Source: Pseudoscleropodium purum
Lineage: Eukaryota > Streptophyta > Bryopsida > Hypnales > Brachytheciaceae
NCBI GenBank assembly: GCA_963969395.1
Contig: OZ017800.1
Coordinates: forward strand, 19,872,479-19,936,478
Length of the DNA stretch: 64,000 nucleotides
Direction of reading: 5' to 3'
Part shown: positions 12,062 to 25,001 of the stretch, one piece after another
Numbering within the stretch: position 1 is the stretch's first letter
How the letters are laid out: the number at the start of each line of letters is the position of its first letter
Made by a program: the position numbers and the translations under genes
The notes under the pieces: model-generated
Seen by the model: only the letters and a program-made list of their open reading frames with translations
Database searches by the model: none
What the model was told of the DNA's origin: nothing

Positions 12062-15000
12062 GTTTCAAAGCAACCAAAAATCAACTCAAGCTCCAAGAAA
12101 TTAGGATAAACAAACATAGAAGGGAGGGGGGTTAGAGTCACATATAATAGGTAGGAAGGAGTAGAGAGACACCAAGAGAATGTAGAAATAGAAATAGGCA
12201 ACCATCAATTGCAACAATACTTGAGATTGAGGTAGGAATTAGGATTTGAAGGTGCATTGTGAGATTGAAGAGATTAGGAGAAAATCTTGCAAGGACAATT
12301 AGAACCACTAAACTTCGGAGGGAATAATATAATAGTTGAATTAGAAGATAGGAGTCGAAGGGGCAATAATTGTATAAACATTATTGTAGGAATTCCAAGT
12401 CAACTCTTGGAATACAATAATGGAAGTTGAATAGTGCGTGAGGGAAAGAAGAAGGAAGGAAGGAAGGGAAAGATGAAGTAGCCTCGGGATCCTTGAGCAT
12501 TGTAATTTTCATCCCATTTCAAGCCATGGGCAAAACTATCAAAAGATCAAGGGAGATGGCGGACCATGGAGAATACGAAGGTGTGAACGATAACCTCAAC
12601 AATGACCCCAATCACGAGGTACACCGCTAGGTTCTCCTTCCTCCTTGGAATTCTTTCAGACAAGTAGTTTTACCATCTAATCGAAATTCAAAGTCAAGTC
12701 AGGGTCTCAAAATTAGGGTTTTACCAAGAATAAGATAGATTATAGACTAGATCTTATTTAGAGGTTTTCAAAACTATATTACACTTAAAATTCCCTATTA
12801 AATTGATAAAGATATTAGCAAATGAAGTTCTGAGTCATATTTAATGAAAATTAGTTCATTTCATCCAAGAGGAACAAAAAATAGAAACTTAGATAGGATA
12901 AAGAATTTGAAAGTTGGAAGTGAAGGAAAAAATCAATTTTGAATTACAGTTTGGTAGAAAACTATGGATGAAGTTTGAAGTATTGATTAGCAGTGAAACT
13001 TCATCCCTTAAAAACTTCCACTAGGGAAGTCCGGACTTAAAGTTTTTTTTTATCAATATAGAGAGGGTGAACTAAGATCTAAAAGAAACCACATTCAATT
13101 GTCCAAAAATAATAAATTGTCTAGAAGAAGCTTAGAACCTTAAAAGCCAAAGGGAATTCGATTGGAAATTATAAACAATACTTAGACATCCATTGCAAAA
13201 GGAGAGGGAATAGGGAACATCATACAATCATAGGAATAGGAATTCTAGAAAAGATCCATTGCTTAAAAGGCACAATAGACCAACATTAGAACACCTATAA
13301 GATAGAAATCAAAACCCCAAGAACTTGGTTGTGTTTGCTTATTTACCAAGGGTGGGTAAAAAAGCTCTCATAGGTTCATATATAAAATAGGATGGTGAGA
13401 AATTACTCCCTTTTTGTAAGTAGTAGTAAAAAAATAAGATGCCAAATATAGGTTCCCTTCCAAAAGGTCATTACAAGAAACACCGGTTCTATTCTCCATC
13501 ACAATTAGAGTGACATTGTTGTCTTCTAGTATAATTTTTGAATCCCAAGTTCCAAGAACATTAAATTTATATTAAACATGTTTAACTTGATGGTAATTAG
13601 ATTCCATATTTTTTAGAAATTAAAAAAATAGTTTATATTTAAAATATTTAGTTTTGTTAATTTGTCACACTTTGAGATTTATGGTTTTTCACTACATTCG
13701 GAGTACCCAAATTGAATGATCTAGAGTTGAAATTTTGATGGTCTATTTCCACACTAGGTGGGAGTATGTCTACTAAGAGACATCTATAAATATATTATTT
13801 TATGTCTTCTAGGTCCAAGGCTCCCTTACACAAGCACTTCTAAACATTGAAGATGGTATCAACTTTATTTTTAGGGTGAAATTTGATCACCATCAAGTCC
13901 TCTCAAATGGCCAATTTTTTTCATTTTTTTGTTAATGGTTTATTATTATTAATTTATACCTCATTGTTTTTATTTTTTGTGAAAAATTGTCTTTTTCTCC
14001 CATAGTATCATTTAGGTACTCACAAGTAGTCCATAGTACTTACAACAATACTTTTAGTTGTTGATTTTTCCAATCAATGATTGAAATTGTTCTACTATGA
14101 TGTGTGTGCCATCTTTTGGGTGGATAGTGACTCACAATGCTCACTATTTATCCAAAAGTGACTCACAAAGCTCATTTTTGGGTTTTAAAGATTTTAAAAT
14201 TTTCATTTGCAACCCCCCCCCCCTTTCTTGTAATTTTCAGAAATCAACATAGTGACAATCAATATGGGATAAATCCTCCCGTATCCATATCCGGTATTAT
14301 ATTCATATCCGATACCCATATTCAATATTCATCATGTATCCGTATCCGATATTGTGTATATATCCAATATTCATTTCATATTTCATATTTGGACAACTTA
14401 GATTAAATCGCACAAGATCAACAACTTGTGATTTTTTGAGAAATTAACAATAATTTTGGAGGTAAGCATTTTTTCTTAAAAAAAATCAATGGCCTATAAA
14501 TATTTTTGAGAGAGGGGGGGGGGGCAACTAATGCAAACTAGGGGGGGCCATCTTTTGAGAGGATAGTACTATTCATGGTGCTCCAAGGCAAAAATGCAGA
14601 TTTTGCCAAAATGGCTACAAAAAATGCACGGTGATTCTTGTAATGACCCAAAAGTGCTTAGTATGTTTAGATTGATAATTAGTCGCTTTCGTGGGTGGCA
14701 GTAATTGATGTCCTAGATTTGAATTAAATGCCTTTGAACTAGTGGGAAATGTGTTAGCATGCGAGTGTAGAGGTTTAGGGTGGTTTCATTGTGAGTTTTC
14801 AATGATTTATTTGGTGAGAGTTGCAAGCATTGCATTATTACATGAAAGCAATTCTTGCAAGTTTAAGACATTGTTGTCATTCTCTTTGTCACAATTCCTT
14901 TGAGCACCCTTTGTTGCATTAGGTTTGTACATTTGCTTTGGATTTTGGATTGCATTTTGTTCCTTTGGTGGAATTGATGCTCTTGCTTGTTCGTTTAATT

Positions 15001-16657
15001 AACTAGCTACCTATGGAACCTGTTACATTTCATAAGAGTGGAAGTTCTTTAGAATACACTTTTTGAAATGTTGTTCTACTAGTTCATGTACCGCATGTTA
15101 GATTTAGAGATTTCTAAAAATCAGATTAGCTATAGTAGGAACATCTAGTGACATTCGTAACATTGGACTATTTGAGAGGGATCTTTAGCTCATAGAAGGA
15201 CTTTGTTGAGAGACACAACAAAGGCGGGGGCCATCATCGTGGCACATGACGAATTTCAGGCACTAGTGCCTCTTGTATTGACCAAAAATGAGGAACTTAT
15301 ACTCTTCTAGTTTGAAAAATACCATGCTTTCTTTGGCAAAGTTAGAGACTACGTCATCTTCTCACTAATGACACATGGCGCACTACCCCTTTTGACAACC
15401 TCGCAGCCAAAGACTTATGTAGATTGAGTTCATCTTTAGAAGAGGATGGGAAAGAGTGCTTGTAGTGGGTGCATATGCCCAACCTAAGGATTGTATTGGT
15501 ACTTCTTGAATGTCGATTTGTTAGGAAAAATCTAAACCCCTGGGAGGGCTATTAAGGTTAAGTTTTTTAGCACTTTGCAATGTAGTGCAACTATAGAAAA
15601 ATAAAAATATTAAAAAAAAATATTAAAACTTGATATGGCGCTAACATTGCACAAATAGTGCCACAGCACCTACTTTTATTAATAAATAATAAAAAATAGT
15701 CTTAATTCCTCTCTAATTGCATTTGGAGAGTTCAAAATAGTTCAAAACTCACAAACTTTCCAAAAGCTGAATTTTTTGTAGTGTCTTGCTGTTGTATTTC
15801 TTCAATTGTTTCAACAAATGGTTATAATGTGAATGTACTATCTCACTATTACAGCTTGTGGTGGGAGAATAGTGGATATCTACAGTGTATTACTTTGGGT
15901 TTCAACATACTAGATATGTATATTGGTAGGTGTAGACATTGGATGATGTGAAACAATGAAGACCTTGAAATTTTTAATTTTGGATTTAGGATAGGCTAGG
16001 ACTACAAACACTTGTGTTTGTAAATACTTCAATAGCAAATTTTTCTTTGTTTTTCTATGTAATTGAATGTACTTGTCTTCCTTGAAATTGATACTATATT
16101 AGGATTCCATGCCACAATTTAGCACTTTTGTATTCTAAAGTTTGTTTCTTGTCAATAGTATAATATATTTGTAGCCTATTTTTTATCATGGCCTTTTGAA
16201 TGGTATGCAAATGGGATCATATGATGCATCCAATTTTAGTTTGAATGCATTGAAATGCTTGTATATAACTCACATATTTGCTTTTGTAGTGAGTTTTTGG
16301 TCTTCTTAGTATTCTTCAGTTCTAAGATGTAAAATAATAAGGTGCCAAAAATGAGTCCTTCTAAGAATTTACAAAAAATAGGATATTGAAAAATACACAC
16401 TAGTAGCTTTTCTCTACAAATGGGGAGGAAAAAAATAAATGGAAGGAGATAAATACCCTCCCATTAAAGACCCTGTTATTGCACATGGTTACTAAATGTA
16501 AGGAGGTGTGAATCCCCCAAGTTCTAATTCCACTAATATCAATAATTGAAATTAGTATACCTTGGGGAATACACTTAGAAAAATTTGGCACCTATTGGTT
16601 TAATAATTGGAGTATTTTGATAACTACCTTTGTAAAGGAGGGTCATGTTTTTCTAGT
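12062..16657. other. Gene-poor AT-rich DNA
   Basis: No supported gene. At 14,275-14,395 there is a degenerate run of TATCC/ATATTCATATCC-like units. An 11-base C run (14213-14223) and an 11-base G run (14514-14524) lie 290 bp apart in inverted orientation. About 15,200-15,500 is slightly less AT-rich and may be a coding remnant, but no domain is readable. Confidence 0.5.
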
Positions 16658-17355
16658 AATAATCCTAAAAGGACATTGAAGAGGATTTTTGTCCTTTAGA
16701 TGACTTCAAGTCAGAATGTAGAATGGACCATTTTTTTTTCATTCAATAATTTTTTGGAAGTTATTTGAGTATATTTTCAATGAATAGTATTGCAAATTCC
16801 CTTATAGTGGTATTATTGACTTTTCTAAAGAAGAAGATTTTAAATCTGCAAATCCCCATTTAGTGTATTTCGACCAATTCTTGCTCTTTATTTTTGATGT
16901 GACATTTATCCACAAAAAAGATATTTTTTGAACTTGAGTCTCTATATGAAATGAAGTTTATCAAGTTTAGTTTCTACTCCAATTGTAAAATTTCAAAAAA
17001 TCTTAAAGTTCAAAGTTTTATTATAGATTTGAACTTTGGTCCTATAACCATGGTTTGTTGGTTTTCTAATTTTAGAAGTACATGGTAACATTTTTATCCC
17101 ATGATGCTTTGCACTACAAAATACATCTCTCTTGAAAATTTCAGAATTTTTGTGCATATTTTGCAATTAATATCAAATTTCTTCACTTTTTCCTTAAAAA
17201 ATTCATAGTTATTTCAAATTTTCACAAAAAAATTTGAAATTTTTAGCACTTGTAGTAGACATCACTAGAAATCTCCTCTCTAAAAAATAAAAATGTTTCA
17301 TTCATATTTAGTTATAAAAGGACAACAAATAGAAAAAAAGATTGTGAAGCTTAAA
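16658..17355 (+). mobile_element. Second CCCTAAA-terminated family, copy B1 (decayed)
   Basis: Aligns in inverted orientation with 27252-28008 over most of its length. Shared blocks include ACCAATTCTTG, CAAAGTTC near ATGGTTTGTTGGTTTTCTAA, and CATTCATATTTAGTT. The left end reads TAATCCTAAAAGGACATT. The right end cannot be recognised and is probably truncated. Confidence 0.55.
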
Positions 17356-17396
17356 TTTGGTTTAAATTATGTTACCAAATTACATGATGCAGAACT

Positions 17397-17504
17397 AGCT
17401 AAGGAGTAGACCAGTCCAATTTTGTTCTCTAACCACTATTCTATTATCCTAGCTAAGGGGTAGACTACTCCAATTTTGTTCTCTAACCACTATTCTGTCA
17501 TCCT
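17397..17504 (+). repeat. 54-bp tandem duplication
   Basis: Two units of 54 bp beginning AGCTAAGGRGTAGAC, with the shared core CCAATTTTGTTCTCTAACC, and only a few mismatches. A third, partial CCAATTTTGTCT follows. Confidence 0.8.
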
Positions 17505-18944
17505 ATTATTGGCCCCAATTTTGTCTAGAAAAACATCCAAATCCATTCATTTTTTGACAAAATCTATGCATTAATGCCAATAAAGAATAATGTGTCAATT
17601 CTTTATTGGTGAGTATTGGAAGTGCCATTAGATACATGGAAAGACAATTATGGGTTGTTTATGAGATGTTTATAACTCTACTCTATAGGCAATTTTATAA
17701 TTTCAAGGTAGATCACTTTAAAATTCACAAAAATTACAATTTTAATTGGAAAATTGTAATTCCACTTAGGTTTAATTTGTGCAAACACACACCTTTCAAA
17801 AAATGTCCCATCTTGGAGTTGACCTCAAGATATTCAGATTGCAAATCAAGGTGATAATAGACTTGTCTACCTTATATGTAGATTTCTAAAAATGACAACA
17901 TCAATAACCAGAAGCAAACACCCACACCACTGGAAAAATCACAGCCAGTACCATGTAACGCACAAGTGACATCTACAGTACTACAGTTTCTACGCCTGTG
18001 AGTGACGGTTATGGATTTCAACCCCAACCAGTCGTGTTTCAAATCAAATTCTCCATATTGGCCACAGCAGGGACTGCAATTGCGCGTATCGTAGCTTGTT
18101 TCACGAGATATTGCACCATCTCAACCTTTGATGCTTCTAATAAAAACCAGTCACGTCACGGTTAGGCACAAAAAGCTTAGATGGTTTTGCTTCGGCGCTT
18201 CCATACCGAATTCCTCCATAATAGAATATGATTGATGTGATAACGAAATACAAATAACGCAATCAGTGGAACACGTGGAATCCTGCGGAGCACACAATAC
18301 GATGCACATGGAAGATTTTACATCTAATTGAAAACACAAGAAAAATTTCAGTAACCAGAAGGAAATCACCAATCCACAGCACCGACTATCCCGCAACCAG
18401 AAGGAATCCCATGTGGAAAATGAACAGGGGATACATGGTCCTACGATTGGTGAGGAGACCATATGGCCACCGGGTACGTTTCACACAAAAGCCTCAACTT
18501 GAGACGCCTCAGCCCATATTAACACAAAACATCAGATGACCAGAAATCCCACAATTCAACCATTGTAGAAATTGAATCCTTTTCAGACCGAAATGGATTT
18601 CAACCCTCGGACGAGTTCTTCAGGAAATATTGATTGACAAAAGTCGATAGTTTAAATTAACATCATGGGACAGGTACAAAATCTTCTACCATAAGCACAA
18701 ATCATTCCGGCCTCAGAGAGCCTTCTATAACTCGCTACAGGTCCCTCTTCGAGAAACGCAACTGTACAATGGGCAAATCCACAGGCATAGACAAAGCCTT
18801 GTCATTGAGGATTCACCGCAACAATCTCCTATCTAGAAGCCACCACTCAGGTGTGTGCGGGCGCATGCTGCGATGGCCGAAGTACAAGTTTAATGAATCA
18901 ACGTACTCCATTACTTCCTTACTCACTCCTGGTGAGCAGGGGAT
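17505..18944. other. TSPO 3' flank
   Basis: From about 17,900 the base composition becomes more balanced than in the repeat DNA to the left, which fits a low-copy flank and 3' UTR of the TSPO gene. The open frame at 18151-18462 (minus) has no recognisable domain, and I do not call it a gene. Confidence 0.5.
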
Positions 18945-19532
18945 TTAGTGGTGGAGGTTCTTGATCAAGATGGAAAACGTCAGGAACGACGCAAACAGCA
19001 CCCACGCGAAGTACACCTTCATCAGGTTCGCCGCCACGTGGTTCACCGGCTGGAACGCCCCGATGCACGTGAATACAGCCGCCGCCAGCGCCAGCACGTC
19101 CACGAACGCGCCCACGATGCTGTGCAGACGGAAAAACAACACCGACCAAAGCAGGTTCAGCGCCAGCTGCACCAAGTACGCGCCCAGCGGAAACGCGTTG
19201 CGCTGGAAGCCGCCGTCCGCCCACACCAGCCACGACGCCAGCCCCATCAAAGGGTACACCAGCGTCCAGATGAGTCCGAAGATCGGCCCAGGCGGCGTCC
19301 ATGCCGGCTTGCTCAAATCCTTGTACCATTGGCTGGGTCCGTTGAACATGGACACCACTATGCCCGACACCAGCGGCAGCGCCACGGCTACGATGAGCGA
19401 AGGCACGCCCGGGCGACTGGCCACTTCGGCCGTCTTGCGGTACGCCTTGGAGACATACTTCTGCTGCGTGGGGTCTTTCTCGTGCACGATGTCCGCCACA
19501 TCCCGCTGCCGCAAGCCCTCACCGGTACTCAT
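18945..19532 (-). CDS. TSPO: TSPO/MBR family tryptophan-rich sensory protein
   Basis: Translocator protein, a small five-helix membrane protein that binds porphyrins and related ligands. In plants it is found in ER/Golgi membranes and is often induced by ABA or osmotic stress. The 195-residue product carries a charged 40-residue N-terminus, typical of plant TSPOs, then five hydrophobic segments (about 44-63, 83-105, 115-134, 139-158 and 169-190). The diagnostic WTPPG-x-IFGLIWTLVYPLMGLASWLVW block spans helix 1 to helix 2 and is followed by WADGGF. The gene is a single exon, usual for the family. The frame stays open upstream to 19589, but only through non-ATG codons, so I chose the ATG at 19532, which has A at -3. 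The exon is far more GC-rich than its surroundings, and this creates long spurious antisense frames. Confidence 0.95.
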   Translation of the reverse strand: MSTGEGLRQRDVADIVHEKDPTQQKYVSKAYRKTAEVASRPGVPSLIVAVALPLVSGIVVSMFNGPSQWYKDLSKPAWTPPGPIFGLIWTLVYPLMGLASWLVWADGGFQRNAFPLGAYLVQLALNLLWSVLFFRLHSIVGAFVDVLALAAAVFTCIGAFQPVNHVAANLMKVYFAWVLFASFLTFSILIKNLHH

Positions 19533-20233
19533 CGTCGCTGCTTCTGCTCCGCAACAGCACTCTGAATCCTTACCCAAGTTCCTCACCAAACACTCGAAAT
19601 CTTAGAATCAATTCCAACCCAAAACCTAATTCTCGTGAGTTAAGACACACTGCGCGTCGAAACACACTCACAACCCGATACAGTAAGTAGGGCAAGCGCT
19701 AACGATTGGAGTTGCTAGAGATTGGAGAGGAGGAGAAGTCGAATGAATGGCTTCGAGGGGAAGAGGATGGCAGTATAAGAGCGTCATGGACCGGCCAAGT
19801 GGCAGTCTGAATGGATTTCGCCACGCGTCGGATCGTTCGGCGCTGAACGTGTCGACAGTGGGGATGTACTCAGGGCCACGTGGGTGCATGTGGATAATAT
19901 TAACATGGTTTCTGACTTGTAAAGCGGCGTCAGTAAATCCCAATCAAGGTTCACTTTGCTTCAATGAACTAGTCAAACTGATCAAAAGAGTTGAGCTGCA
20001 AATCTGCAATTTGAACACAACAAATTTGCCTTCCTTTTGGTAATTGGATAAAGTTTGAATTCCTTGACCTCTCTTGAGAAGTTCAGAGTTCGATAATGAA
20101 GATGTGAATTCCAAATTTCCAAATTTGATCATTCAAAAAATTGATTTGTCCTAACAGTTAAGAAAAAGAAAACTAAAGAGTCAAAAAAAATTAGAAGCAC
20201 CTAAGAATTTTGTGTCACCAAAAAATAAAAAAA
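19533..20233. other. TSPO 5' flank and promoter region
   Basis: Balanced base composition up to about 19,930, then AT-rich. It holds a CACGTG core (listed separately) and a TATAAGAG on the plus strand at about 19,774, which faces the wrong way for TSPO. The open frame at 19747-20043 has no recognisable product. Confidence 0.5.
19876..19884. promoter_or_regulatory. G-box/ABRE-type site upstream of TSPO
   Basis: CCACGTGGG contains the palindromic CACGTG core bound by plant bZIP and bHLH factors, about 345 bp upstream of the TSPO ATG. With this flank it fits an ABA-responsive element. ABA induction of plant TSPO is known from other species; for this gene it is inferred. Confidence 0.45.
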
Positions 20234-21154
20234 TAAACCCCCAAAGGTCGGAGACTATGTTTTCAACAAAACTGCCATTTCTAATACAAGTACCAAATTT
20301 TAAAAGAAAAACATTTTTGGACACATGTAACTACAGAATCTTGTAGTACACTAGTTTGAGAAGATGTGGAAAAAATTTCAAAAATTTCCATCCTATAGAT
20401 TACAAAACATTAGTATTTGAATTGACAAAAATTCTTTTTTGGGCCCTATAAAAAATTGGGTAGGTGCACTTCACAAGGTCACATTTGTATGAAAAATGTC
20501 TAGAATGGTGGTAATTCTTTGCAGTCATTCTTCAAGGCAAGTTGGCTACATGCTTGATAATTTTTAGATCATTTGAAATTGTACAACATACAGAAAAAAA
20601 ATTGTAAGTAGAAAGAAGTAGAGAATGATTCCAAATTCCAAATTGTTAAAAATTTAATTATAAATTTGAAAAATGCCAATCCTAATGGTTGTAATGTGAT
20701 ACTCTATAATAAACAATCTACATCATATTCTTTGATTTTTCAAAAAATATTAAATATTGAGTTAAATAAAAGACTTTAAAGTTTATTTTAGAATAAGGAA
20801 TCTATACTACCTACAAACTAGAATGCCTCATAACTTTCATTTCATAAATAAAAAATGGAATGATTCAAATATTTTCTACAGAAATCTAGGAAATCAATTT
20901 CGAATTTTTATTTTTGAAAAAAGTGATTTTTTAAGAAATTTTTGGGTCGCTTGCTAAGCATTGAAAATTACATATCATGCAATAACTTTTGAACCATGCA
21001 ATTAAGAGTTATGAAAATTGTTGGGCCTTTAAGTTATTCTTCAAGCACATATTGAGTGAAAATTTCTAAGAAAAAAAATAAAAATTCCATTCATAGTGAG
21101 CTACCCAAAATTGTTATATTGTCAAAAAACATTGTTTGGTCATTTAGGGATTAA
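20234..21154 (-). mobile_element. TTAA-bounded non-autonomous element, copy A2
   Basis: About 921 bp and inverted relative to A1, A3 and A4. On the plus strand it begins TAAACCCCCAAAGG, where the expected TTAA has one mismatch, and ends CATTTAGGGATTAA. The interior aligns with A1 throughout. It lies about 700 bp upstream of the TSPO start. Confidence 0.7.
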
Positions 21155-22159
21155 TTTGCAAAGATTTGTGTTGCTTCCTTCCCAAAATGATCTTTTGGTT
21201 GGACACTCAAGGAGGTCACTCCTTAGAAAATGCAATAGCCTACAATAACATCTTATTATGTGGGGGACTATTTCCTTGGTGTTTTTTAAAATAATGGTAA
21301 ATGTTAGTATTTTGAAGCATCCTATTGATATTTGTAATTTATATTTGGATTCTTTAAATGTACACTACAATACTTATAAATAATTTTTTTATGATTGTCT
21401 TGAAATTGTCAAAGTGTGAGTTTGTTAGTGTTGCTTAAAATACATGTGCAAAAGAAAGAAACATGAAAAGAAACACAAATATGATGAATGCTACAAAAGA
21501 ACAAATCACTAAATACTAAGTAAAAACTAAGTTTGTGTTTTATTATACATTTTAGAAGACACAATTTCACATGAGGTCACTATATTTTCCCTCCCACACA
21601 TTAGAAGATTTTTGAGGCCAACAAGAGATTGTGAGATCATGGCTTGAAAATGTTGTGAACATGCTGAGAATGCTACCGGCAATGCAATCTAATATGGTTG
21701 TGAGAGTGCCACATCACTTTCCAAAAAAAAAAATTAATTTTTTTTCAACCCTTTTTTGCATTTCAAGAACTAATTAAATTTTTTTTTTTTTTTTTCTAAC
21801 AGCCACTATACCCTGCATTGCGGGGAGAACAATGACGGGAACATGCCCGAAATGGCCCTTTATAAGCTTCAAACCTTTTCTAATGCCTATTCAACAACAA
21901 TTCAATTCAATAATGGAATTTTAAACTTTGGATACTACACATAGGATATGGAATGCTTTATTGGATACATACACCAAAGTGAAGTTGAGGTTGTTTGTGA
22001 AGTATTGTGTCTAGAATAAAAATACAAATTTCTCATTCCTATTCATAATTTTAGAGCCTCTACAACCTCTACTCCTTTCTTTTTTTGGTATCCCTTTTTG
22101 TATATGCTATTTTACATGTATTATTCATATAATTCTATGATATTATGCATAACCTTATA
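21155..22159. other. AT-rich spacer with dispersed repeat C2
   Basis: No gene. It contains a minus-oriented copy of the GGCCATTTC/poly-A family at about 21,715-21,870, with a T-run of about 20 bases near 21,780. Confidence 0.5.
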
Positions 22160-23120
22160 TTAACCCCCAAAGGACCAAGGTGCGTTTTTTAGCAACATAA
22201 CATTTTGGGGCAGGTGTGTGTGAGTGGAGATTTTCATATTTTTAGCCCAAATTTTAATAGAAGGTATAGACAAGGAATATCTTTCATGTGCACTAAATTT
22301 CAAGACGTTTGGAAATATGAGTCAAAAGTTATGGCCTAATATGTGGTTTGTTTCTCAACTTAGGCAATCTGGATAGATTTGAAAAAATTACTTTTTTCAA
22401 AAACAAAAATTTGAGATAAATTTCTTAGCATTATATATGCATATAAAGCTTTGAACCATTCCATTTTGATCAATAAGTCAAAAGTTATGGGGTGTTTTAA
22501 TTTGTGGGTGGTTATGAATTCTCTACTCCAAAATAAACTTTGAAGTTCTTTATTGAACTCAATTTTCAATATTTCTGGAAAAATAAAATAAAATAAAATA
22601 AAATAATATATATATATATATATTAGGTGAAGATTTTTCATTACAACATTACAATCATTGGGATTGGCATTTTTCAATTCTATAATTAAATTATAAAAAA
22701 TTTAGTATTTTGATTCAATCTCTACTTCTTTCTACTTACTATTTTTTTCCTATATGTTGTACAATTCCAAATGATCTGAAATTTTTCAAGAATATAGCCA
22801 ACTTGACTTGAAGAATGAATTCAAAGAGTTGCAACCATTTTGGACATTTTTTCATACAAATATGACCTTGTGAAGTGCAGCTGCCTAGTTTTTTGTAGGG
22901 CCAAAAAAAGGTTTTTTGTCAATTCAAACACTAATATCTTGTAATCTACACGGTGAAAATTTCTGAAATTTTTTCCACATCTTTTCAAATTATCATAATA
23001 CAAGATCCTATGGTTGGATGTGTTCCAAAATGTTATTAAACTTTTTTTGTTACTTGTCCTAAAAATGGTAGTTTTGGAGCGTTTTTGGTGAAAACATAGT
23101 GAAGGAACTTTAGGGATTAA
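22160..23120 (+). mobile_element. TTAA-bounded non-autonomous element, copy A3
   Basis: 961 bp with TTAACCCCCAAAGG at the left and TTTAGGGATTAA at the right. The interior is colinear with A1 and A4. It carries a private AAAAT/TA microsatellite at about 22,580-22,622. No coding capacity. Confidence 0.72.
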
Positions 23121-25001
23121 ATATAATCAAGTTTTGCACTTTTAAAGCACCCTATAATATATATGATTTATTTACAAATTTATGTAGAATGAATATATTA
23201 GACCTTATATTTTATCGCATATAGTTCTATGTTTTTTGACATTGCCTTTTCCAAGGTTGGACAAAATGCTTTTGTCCCTAAATGATCTTTTGGTTGTTCA
23301 AAAATGATCATTTTTGTTCTTGAAGATTCAATGAATGGATAACAGCTTCCTTGAAATACTTAGAAATAGATTGAAATAAAGCTATTATCAACCTTAATCT
23401 TGAATATTTTATTCAACTAGAACTCTAGAAGGTCGTTTTCAAACTAAAGGAGTACAAATACAAGAATATTCAACTTGCACTATCCCCTACATACTCCAAG
23501 TGTCCCTAAGGGAATAAAGTGGGTTTAGGTCAAGTCCCAATCATTTCAATCTTTGACTTGACTTTTTGAACCTTTTGTGAAGATGGATATTTTTAAGAGC
23601 TTCACAGAGATATAATTCTTATGGAAATTAGACTCATGGTCCAAAAGTTCAAGTTCAAATTTTACAAGAAATAGGATAGGTTGGACATGGGAATTTATGA
23701 GAATTTCACTTGACTTTTGGGTGCTAGGGTTGTGAAAAAGGGACCAAAGTTCCTAGAGGCAAGAACTTACGGGGAACAAAGTTCCCAATGATGGGAACAT
23801 ATAAGAACAATATTTTTGATTTGGAGAACATATAGGATACCAAGGTTCTTTAAAGGATACCATTTCATGTTTTTCAATGGTTCATGGCTGATGTTCCCTG
23901 CTCTTAAAATGATACCATTTCATTTTTTTCAATGGTGAATAACTGATGTTTCCTGGTGTCTTGATTGTTACAGTGACAGTGACAGTGCTTTGGTACTAAT
24001 ATTGATTTCTGCAACAATTTTTGCCTCTAATATAGAAGTGAGTGATTGGCAATGTGTTCCATTTGTGATAAGTATCATGGCTTTGATGGCATTGACGCAC
24101 TGAACCACATCACAAATTTAGTGGGATTATGCAGATGTGTATCAACATTAATCAAACATTTCTGATATGTGTAATAGAAAATTGTTTTGTTGAAAGCCCC
24201 TATGAACTAGGTAATGGCCATGTCGTAGGCCACTGTATTTACCTTATTGACCTGTTGACATCAATGGAACTGCTGGCAATTTGATGCAAAGAGTCGGAAT
24301 AGGGAAAAATTTGTGAAGCCCATTTGCAGTAGTGCTCCTCTCGTTGGGTATGGATCATACAAATATTTCAAGTTCTTCTTGGTTTGACTCATCTTCCATT
24401 TCCTATCTGTAATGCTTGATGGATTGAATTACTATCTAGTCTGTTGCAGATACTAACTAGAGGACTCTACCAATTGATGCCACGTCCTCCATTCATTGAA
24501 ATGGAGATGGGAATATGAAGGAATGGCGAGGGAGACCACACAACAATGAATCATCCTGACAAATTGAGTTTCAAGCACTTCATCAAAAGCTCTAACTGAA
24601 GGACGATTGCAAATAGAAGCCTCTATGAAATCCCACTAATCATAATTGGAAATGGAGGAATGCACAACTAGGACTCCCCTATTTTTTTTACAAAATCATG
24701 CATAGAAGTAGCAAAGACAATGATATGATGTATCAATTTTTCCAATCTTCTTAGTTACACATTTCAAGACAATTCATCTCTTTATTTTCACATATCAACT
24801 ACAAACCAAGGTAATAGCATCTACTTGTAACATGTTTCAATCTAAGAAAACACCTACAATTCTTGCGTAAAATATACAACCTCCATTCGTGAGGGATGGG
24901 ACCAATTTTGGACACACCTACGGTACTTTCAATACTTTGCAAATTCATTATAAGCCTAAGTTTTTCCATGCTTGCACCATCAGTACTCCTGTCGCACCCA
25001 G
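23121..25001. other. Intergenic DNA 3' of NHL copy 1
   Basis: No gene recognised. A 50-bp-scale direct duplication built on ATACCATTTCAT and TTTCAATGG lies at about 23,855-23,960. The stretch 24,850-24,960 resembles 36,440-36,550 upstream of NHL copy 3. Confidence 0.5.

Noticed and set aside
18948..19605. Two 205-214 codon open frames antisense to TSPO
   Set aside because: They result from the high GC content of the TSPO exon. They have Arg/His-rich, low-information translations, and the TSPO frame on the other strand carries all family motifs.
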